Source of the DNA: Gnetum montanum
Taxonomy: Eukaryota > Streptophyta > Gnetopsida > Gnetales > Gnetaceae
Reading direction: 5' to 3'
DNA length: 64,000 nucleotides
Assembly: GCA_015680685.1 (NCBI GenBank)
Contig: MNCI01025300.1
Location: forward strand, 272,108 to 336,107
The position numbers were made by a program, and so were the translations under genes. The first letter of the stretch is position 1, and every line of letters starts with the position of its first letter. A model generated the notes under the pieces. It saw only the letters and a list, made by a program, of their open reading frames with translations. It was not told where the DNA came from and made no database searches. Of this stretch, positions 57,514-64,000 are shown in pieces.

Positions 57514-58275
57514 ATGATGAGTAGTAAGGTATCCCTATGCCTAACCATATGAATCACAGGTGTTCAAGCATGATCCGATCGAATTTCATAGACTATAATT
57601 ACTAAGTATGCTAGAGCTAAATACTGCATGCATGTTGTCCATTCATTGTTTTCCAATCCCACTTGTGGAATGTAATTGTATGGTTAAGTGTTACTAAGGT
57701 GTAAGATTTTTATTATTTTGTGTTTTATCAAATTACTCGCCTAGAATAAGGATGAAAGTAAGGGTAATTAAATGCTAAGTAAATCATGGTCTAATCTATC
57801 CTAACACAAGTAACCATTCCCACTTCCTGAACACATCCTGAACTTTGTGTAAACACTGCTAGGTTGTCAAACGTTAACCATTTATGAGCTACCAAGTGTC
57901 ACATGTATGTTCGAAGGGGTCATGCTTGTGTATTTTAATGAGTTACTTGATTAATCAAAATTAATTGCTGCATGAACAACATTAATGAAAATTGCATGAA
58001 ATCACAATATATAAATGCATAAGAAAGAAGTCTCAAGTGCTACAAGGATGAATTGAAGAGTTTGTCTTTATTATCAACACATTGGTGTGTTCAGGTACAT
58101 CAATGCTTGAATAAAGATCTGTTCACACTTAGACCTCCTACTACAGGCACTTGAAAAATAGTTTAACTCACAAATGGACAAACTACAAGAGTTTCGCTAC
58201 TTGACTACCAAAAACTACTCTAAATCGTGTGCTTAGGGGCTGTATTTATAGATGATGAATCATGGTTTGTCAGGT

Positions 58276-58470
58276 GCTGATATCAAACCCTTGATATCAA
58301 ACCCTTGTTAACCAAGTACTGATATCAGACCCTTGTTATCCAGGTGTTGTTATCGACCCCTGTTATCGGCCTAACATTTGATGATTCCCGATATCGGACC
58401 CTTGATATCGCACCCACAATATCGTGTACGTGACATCGCGGCCTAGCTCATGATATCATATACTTGATGT
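58276..58470 (+). promoter_or_regulatory. GATATC-type box array in S5
   Basis: At least ten boxes such as TGATATCAAACCCT, CTGATATCAGACCCT, CCGATATCGGACCCT, TTGATATCGCACCC and CATGATATCAT, spaced ~13-20 bases, end just before the TATA box. It is the densest such array in the window. Confidence 0.65.
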
Positions 58471-58489
58471 CGTGGTTCATGTGTGAGCC

Positions 58490-58497
58490 TATAAATA
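58490..58497 (+). promoter_or_regulatory. TATA box of S5
   Basis: TATAAATA in GAGCCTATAAATACAC. Confidence 0.7.
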
Positions 58498-58666
58498 CAC
58501 AATGGGGCACATGAGAAAGTTAATAAGGAAGTTAGTGTTAGAGTAGAGTCTTTTTGTCATTTTTTCCTCTCAACCCTCTCTCCGAGTGCATGCCCACAAT
58601 GTGATGACTGTAATTGTACGACACCTTTATTCAAGTGTGATGTACTTGGACACGCACATGACCAGA

Positions 58667-58672
58667 AATAAA
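58667..58672 (+). terminator. Polyadenylation signal of S5
   Basis: AATAAA in CCAGAAATAAAGATC, in the position seen in E0 and E3. Confidence 0.6.
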
Positions 58673-59349
58673 GATCAAGATTACTTCATCATTGCAGTAT
58701 TCACTTAGTTTAAGTATTTAATTTTTATTGTTATTATTGCTTTCGTAGTTAATATCTCTTCATCCTAAACTCCTTAAATGCGGAATGAGTATGACTTAAT
58801 CATGAGCATTTAAGTGTGACTACTTGGTAACCCAGTAGTGTACCTAGGATCTGCGCTTGGTAATCCCAGTGGTAGTCATGCATGAGGTCCAAGATGTCTA
58901 CGGATGATTAAGGGACGGATGCTCATCGCACTTAGGCTAGCTTAGACTCTCTTCACCCTTTTCCTCCTAGCTTAATTAAAGTTATCTTCCATTGCCTTTA
59001 GGAGTAGCACTAGGCTAGAAACCACATCATACACCTCACTCTGGACTAAACCATATGTGACAAAGCAAATACTAGTCTAGGTGGGAAGACAGTGAACTGT
59101 GATCAACGAGTACCTATCTAGATATCACAACTAGCCTGTCTGCGGAGTTCGACCAGATCGTGCATGAAACGCTCGTATTTGTATGGCTGAGTGTAGGGGT
59201 ACCTCACCACTCATCAATAGACTTGGAAGTAACTCTGTGATATTGAATGTATGATATTGCATCTTGGGCCATGATATCGCATACTCGATATCACGTACTC
59301 AATATTACTACCACTCCGATATCAAAGTGTATGAAAACATGATTTATCA

Positions 59350-60240
59350 AAAATTATATTTAAAATAATTCTAATTTTGCTCATGGCTTGGCTTGAGTTA
59401 GATGAGAGAATTATTGTCTATCTAAACATAATGGTGGTCTTGGAGTTGGCTTTGTTTGCTAAATGAATCATTCTAGCTATGGAAGGTAAGGAAGGATAGA
59501 TGAAAATGCTTATAATCTACTTCTAGCAAATTGGTTATGTCTTAGCTTAACTTTGTTATCTCTTTTGTTCCTCTTCACATAAGGGATCCTAGTTTTTAAA
59601 GTGATATAGAAAATTAGTAGGGAGTTTCTCATTTTCTCAAATGGTATCCTCAATGGATAAACTTATACTTGCTTCCTTTTCTTTAGTGATCTTCTATAAC
59701 ATCTTGTGCCTTTCAAGATCTTAATTATTCTCCAATGAGCATCTTTAGAAATATGCTTCTTTAGAGCTTAGAAAATCTCATTCATGAAGATGGTGTTACG
59801 CAAATGAATAACATTATCGAGCAAGTACCTTCATTAGAACTATTAATCCTTTTTCATACTATTCTTTCTTAATGGATAAGTTAAGCTACCAATATCAATT
59901 GATTAAAAGCTTCAAGATAATTGGATATGGGTTAATAAATCTCATTTATTAGACTTCTTAGTTTCTAAATTTGTTAATAAAATTCTTCTAGCACAACATC
60001 ATTTTCTTTATTTGAATTAGAAATGGAATACTACTTGGAGTACTGAACAATGGAGGATTACTCTTAAAAAACTTTGAAGATTTGGGCAATAGTTGTAAAT
60101 GAATATTTTTATTTAGTGTATCACAATGGTATTCCTATGGTAACACTCTACCATCTTGGAATTATAATTCTTCCTTTTTTCTTTAAAGCTAAAACTCGAC
60201 CACACTTATTTTGAGATTCTGATAGAGTTAAGCATTTTGT
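59350..60240 (+). mobile_element. LINE-A, piece 3 (C-terminal part)
   Basis: Directly after E4 a frame reads 'CLSKHNGGLGVGFVC', the LINE 'CLPKxxGGLGIR' motif. 'WVNKSHLLDFLVSKFVNKIL' and 'NTTWSTEQWRITL' follow, as in the post-RT region. The zinc-binding end is too worn to place, so the right boundary is approximate. Together with pieces 1 and 2 it rebuilds the order of one LINE ORF2. Confidence 0.75.
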
Positions 60241-61302
60241 AGCGCTTTTGTTTAGACTTTCTTTTCAACTTCTATTCAGTATACTTCTGCAGTTATACTT
60301 CAGTATACTTCTGCAGTTATTAATAACCCATACAAGTCTTTTTGCATTCATAAATTTTTATTTTATATCTAGAATCAAAGAAATATCCATCTCTTTCAGA
60401 GCTAGCTACTTTCCATTTCTACCTAAGTTATTTTATTTCTTTACATGACTGCTCTTTATCATTATAAGGACAAAAATGGTGGGACTCAATTCAAACTATT
60501 CAGGCTATTATAGAACATGAAGTGCCGAGTGCAAGTGTTTTGTAGAATTTTTGGGTTGCAACCCTTCCTTTCTTATATTATTTTGCCTAAGTATCCTGAA
60601 AAATCTTGATTGCACTTAGGTTGTATAATACTTCAAGTAATTCCCAGGGTAGAAACTTCTTCTTGTTATCACCGAGATATAAACGGAGTTTATTTTTGCC
60701 CTGGTATTTATTTTGGAAGGCTTGATTTCTAATCTTTATAATTCTGATTCTTAATTAAGCATACAAAATTTCTATACTACTGCAGATAATGATCAATAGA
60801 AGCATTGGTCAGTTGAAAAAAACAAGAAAAGCGGAAACAATAAATAATAAAAATGGATTCAAGAACCACATTGATAACAAATTACTCCAAGAATTGCTTT
60901 CCCTGCCAAGGCCGATGGCTTAAAAGCCAATGATTCATCGATTTACCAGAAAGAAACTTCAATATAAATTGCTGTCAGTAGTTCAACTATCTCGCTCGCT
61001 CATGCTCCCTCACATGCACAGCTCACGTGACCTGTGTTCTCTGCTTCATAAACCAACCTTGCTTTAGCGGTCATATCAAGGTCATGTTTTCTATTTCTGC
61101 ATATGAAAAATTCAGGTAAGGTGAGTTTAATTGACTCTGCATTTTCTAATAGAACCATAAAGTTTAAAATAAAATAGACATGAGGAACAGTGACAAGTAA
61201 ACTCATAACCGTGATTAATTGTGTTAACTGTCATGACTAATGATGAGTACTATGAGCTTCGTACAAGCTCATTTAGTGCGTTAACTCTCCATGTGCAGGG
61301 CA
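60241..61302. other. Intergenic DNA downstream of the receptor kinase; no gene seen
   Basis: It includes a short tandem repeat (60275-60296 and 60299-60320, both TTCAGTATACTTCTGCAGTTAT). No clear polyadenylation signal for the kinase gene was identified on the - strand. Confidence 0.5.
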
Positions 61303-64000
61303 TCACTCGTTGGCCTCCACTCCTGACAAAACTGCAAGGGCACCTTCAACATTTCTCATGGTTGGTCTATCCTCTGCTTTGTCAGAGGAGCACTGCAGGC
61401 CCAATTTTAAGAGCTCCTCAAGTATTGGCCATTTTTCCTGCCCACTTTCCTGCAACTCTTCCTGTCCATCTCTCCCGTTTATCATCTTCTCTATGCTATA
61501 TTCTCTGCCCACTGCTAAACACTTGCAAACCCAGAGATGCAGTGTTTCACCCTTCAAAATTGAAGGATCAGTGGGTCTGATTCTTGTAATTATTTCCAAA
61601 ACCATCACTCCAAAGCTGTAAACGTCTCCTCTGCTCCATGCCTCGGCTCCAAAAGCATATTCTGCAAAAAGCAATAATCATTCAAATTAAATTCAATAGA
61701 ACCAGTGAAGCATTGCTGTCCATAAATGCTCAAGGCCCAAGCACATGAAGAGCTTAATTACCAGGTGCAATATATCCAAGAGAACCCTGCAACTTGAAAG
61801 ATGCAGTCCTGGCCGATTGTCCAAGAAAGCGAGCCATGCCAAAATCGGAGATATGGACAGTAATTTCTTCATCCAGGAGAACATTGTGAGGTTTGAGGTC
61901 ACAGTGGATTACAGGAGGACTGCAATCATGGTGAAGATAGGAGAGAGCATTGGCAATCTCTGTGAGAATTCGCAGTCTGCTTCTCAGACTCAGAGGCATC
62001 AGCCTTGCTTCTTCTTTTCTAGGAAGATGCAGCAGATCATGGAGAGTCCCATTTGACATGAATGGCAGAATGAGGGCTTTCATCCTCTCGCTACAACATG
62101 CTGTTATGATCCGCACCAAATTTCTGTGTCTGATTTGCCCCAATGTTGCACATTCCCTAGTAAAACTCCTTTCTGCGTTCTCTGCATCCTCATTATCATC
62201 ATCCCTTCCAGAAAAGAGTTTTACTGCAACTGTATCTCCGCTGGACAAAATTCCCTTGTAAACCCGTCCGTAATTTCCCTCCCACAAAAAATTTCGAGGG
62301 CTAAAATTGTCGGTGGCTCGAATGATTTCGAGCTCCGGCACAGTCAAGAAGTGTACAGGACACAGTGGTATGCCTTCTTGCTTGCTCATGTATTTCTTCC
62401 TCAGATACCATATTATAATTAAGCCTAAAACACACAAAATCCCTGAGCCAACAAAGATACCGACGATCAATCTAATTTTGGGATCAGAGTCCTTTCTATC
62501 AGAAGACACCTCCTGGCTGGACTTGGGGCAGCCTTGAGTGAACCTCGGGTTACCCAAGAATGAGTTGCTGCTGTGGTTTCCTGAGCAGACACCTTGCAAA
62601 TCATTGTAAGATAAATTTAGAACAGAGATGCTGTATACCCACTGTGGCACATTCCCTGTCAACCTGTTGTGAGACAAGTTCATCACATCTAGCCTTGGGA
62701 CTATGGAATTTGGTAGGATGCCGCTCAGACTGTTGAAAGAGAGATCCAATACTTGGAGGTCAGGAAGCTTCCACAATTCAGGAGGTATCCGCCCTGACAG
62801 CTGATTCTTGCTCAATGAAAGATCTACAAGCAATGCAATATCCCCGATTGAAGCAGGAATTGGTCCAGAGAGCAGATTGTCGGAAAGATCCAGATTGTTC
62901 AGGGATCTAGTCATGGAACCCAGTTCCTCTGGTATTTTGCTACTCAATCTGTTGTGACTGATAACAAGAGTCTGCAACGATTTCAGGGCACCAAGAGAGG
63001 CAGGAATTGGACCGGTGAAGCAGTTGTAACTGAGATTAAGAGTTTTGAGCACGGAAAAATTTCCTATGATGGAGGGTATTTTGCCACCAATGCTATTATT
63101 TGCCAGATCTATCATTTTGAGATGGTTAGAGACACAAGCCAAGTTTGCAGGAAGGGCTCCGACGAGCTTATTGCCTTGCAAAGTGAGAGTTTTCAACACG
63201 GAAGAATTCAACAAGGCTTCTAATACAGGGATCGGCTGCTGCGCAGTTGTTACACCACTCTGGAGCTGATTTCTGTCCAATTTCAAGAACTGCAAATTAG
63301 AAAGCTGACCCAACGATACCGGTACTATTCCTTGCAGTTTATTGTCAGCAGCGTCGAAGGAAATTAAACTGCTCATGTTGCCTATGGACACTGGAATTCT
63401 TCCTTGCAGATTATTCCTGCTGATTTGGAGTTTCTGCATTTTCCTGAGCCAGATTCCTATCTCCCAAGGAATTGTCCCTGATATCTTGTTCTCTGAGAAG
63501 GAAAACTCTTTCAGATGCGTGCAGTTGAGAAGGGAATGTGGAATAGTACCAACCAACGAATTATTAGATAAAGATAGCTTCCCAAGCTTTGAAGAGTTTC
63601 CTAGAGAAGGAGGAATCATACCAGTGAAGTAATTATTATACAGAGTCAGATTGCACAATTTTGGGAAGGCATTTCCTATGTTTGCTGGAATGCTGCCTGA
63701 AATGCCATTTTTCGCAAGTTTGAGCACAACCAACTCTCGGCAATTGAGCAAAGCAGCAGGAAATGATCCGACCAGAGAATTAGAAGACAGTCCCAATTGT
63801 ACAAGCTGCGAGAAGTTTCCGAGAGATACAGGAATAACCCCACTAAGATTATTATAGTCTAATGTCAGATTCCGTAGTCTTGGAAAAGACCTTCCTATTT
63901 CTCCATGAATGGTTCCAGAAATGGCGTTGTGGGAAAGAACTAATGTTTCCAGAGCTGTGCAGTTGTTCAACGAAGGAGGAATGATTCCAGAAAGAGAATT
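61303..64000 (-). CDS. LRR receptor-like kinase, LRR-XII type, non-RD; 5' part beyond window
   Basis: Plasma-membrane receptor kinase. Two exons are visible: 64000-61762 and 61661-61303. The intron (61761-61662, GT...AG, 100 bp) splits the Glu codon of the 'GYIAPE' motif. The 865 visible residues contain about 19 LRRs of the plant LxxLxLxxNxLxGxIP type (1-470; one repeat near 230-265 carries a ~9-residue insertion), a Cys-containing cap, a transmembrane segment (about 509-533, 'IVGIFVGSGILCVLGLIIIW') and a Ser/Thr kinase. Kinase marks: glycine loop 'WEGNYGRVYKG' with Trp at the first Gly, 'VAVK' Lys594, 'IHCDLKPHN' (about 698-706, Cys before Asp, hence non-RD), 'SDFGMARF'. There are no stops or frameshifts. 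The architecture matches the FLS2/EFR/XA21 group of immune receptors, so a role in sensing microbial or peptide ligands is likely by family; the ligand is unknown. Signal peptide and first repeats lie beyond 64000. Confidence 0.95.

Larger units (their letters stand above)
58253..59216 (+). mobile_element. Solo LTR S5, nested in the E4 5' LTR
   Basis: TGATGAA...CTCATCA, flanked by an exact 5-bp duplication ATAGA (58248-58252 and 59217-59221), with no internal sequence, so it arose by LTR-LTR recombination. It has a long GATATC-type array (58276-58470), TATA (58490-58497), AATAAA (58667-58672), the paired TTGGTAACCCAGTAG / TTGGTAATCCCAGTGG motif (58823-58873) and the common U5 end. It is a distinct LTR subfamily from E3. 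Confidence 0.96.
48324..59349 (-). mobile_element. Complete Athila-like Ty3/gypsy element E4, 5' LTR interrupted
   Basis: The LTRs are 48324-49160 (3') and 57515-59349 (5', containing solo LTR S5). The flanks GAAAT (48319-48323) and AAAAT (59350-59354) look like a target duplication with one G-to-A change. The primer-binding site is at 57496-57513. Order on the - strand: gag, protease, RT, RNase H, integrase, 2-kb tail. Active-site residues of protease, RT and integrase are all still present, though stops break the frames. Confidence 0.95.
57515..59349 (-). repeat. 5' LTR of E4, split by solo LTR S5
   Basis: Without the 969-bp insert (S5 plus duplicated ATAGA) it is ~866 bp and aligns with 48324-49160. 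The break lies inside the TATA region (TTTATAGA|...|ATAGACTTGG). The left part is 57515-58252; the right part 59217-59349 carries GATATC boxes (59233-59330). Confidence 0.93.

Noticed and set aside
61310-63857. Several + strand frames of 60-120 codons under the receptor kinase
   Set aside because: They are antisense shadows of a clear LRR-kinase frame, have no domain of their own, and follow its codon pattern.
63968-63970. Possible start codon of the receptor kinase at 63970
   Set aside because: The codon is TTG inside an LRR unit and the frame stays open to the window edge, so the true start is beyond 64000.

Overview
This window is plant nuclear DNA, AT-rich and almost entirely made of old, nested retrotransposons. 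One clearly intact protein-coding gene, an LRR receptor kinase, sits at the right edge. The layered Ty3/gypsy insertions, the extensive stop-codon decay and the 2-kb non-coding tails fit a large, repeat-rich seed-plant genome, and a gymnosperm is plausible, but the species cannot be fixed from this sequence. Element names below (E0-E4, X, S5, LINE-A, LINE-B) are mine.

Layout. (1) 1-4986, + strand: right part of an Athila-like Ty3/gypsy element (E0) with its 3' LTR. (2) 4987-9767 and 18991-21704, - strand: an older Ty3/gypsy element of a different clade (X, Tat-like). Its gag and protease are separated by E1. Its pol order is protease, archaeal-type RNase H, RT, RNase H, integrase. (3) 9768-18990, - strand: complete Athila-like element E1 with exact 5-bp TSDs and an internal deletion fusing protease to RT. 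(4) 21705-30486, - strand: E2, a related element with gag but no visible pol. It carries instead a single ~875-codon frame encoding a coiled-coil-rich protein in the position where Athila elements keep an env-like gene. (5) 30517-31979, - strand: GC-rich 5'-truncated LINE 3' end (LINE-B) containing a 52-base assembly gap. (6) 31980-36990: AT-rich, mostly featureless DNA with a worn LTR-like stretch, an 84-bp-arm inverted repeat, a tRNA-related SINE-like sequence and a two-stop coiled-coil pseudogene. (7) 37015-60240, + strand: LINE-A reverse-transcriptase fragment split into three pieces by E3 (37505-47481, +) and E4 (48324-59349, -). The 5' LTR of E4 is itself split by a solo LTR (S5, 58253-59216). 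(8) 61303-64000, - strand: 3' part of an LRR-XII-type, non-RD receptor kinase gene with one 100-bp intron.

How the parts relate. E0, E1, E2, E3, E4 and S5 belong to one superfamily. They share TGATGAG...-type LTR ends, a conserved ~60-bp U5 end, a paired TTGGTAA-type motif in R/U5, palindromic GATATC-like arrays just upstream of the TATA box and, where visible, a primer-binding site resembling the 3' end of tRNA-Asp. Nearly all coding damage is G-to-A or C-to-T (Trp/Gln codons to stops, catalytic Asp to Asn, Glu to Lys), which fits decay of methylated cytosines. E2 could have been mobilised in trans by the pol of its relatives; this is inference. Insertion order from nesting: LINE-A, then E3 and E4, then S5 inside E4; X, then E1 and probably E2.
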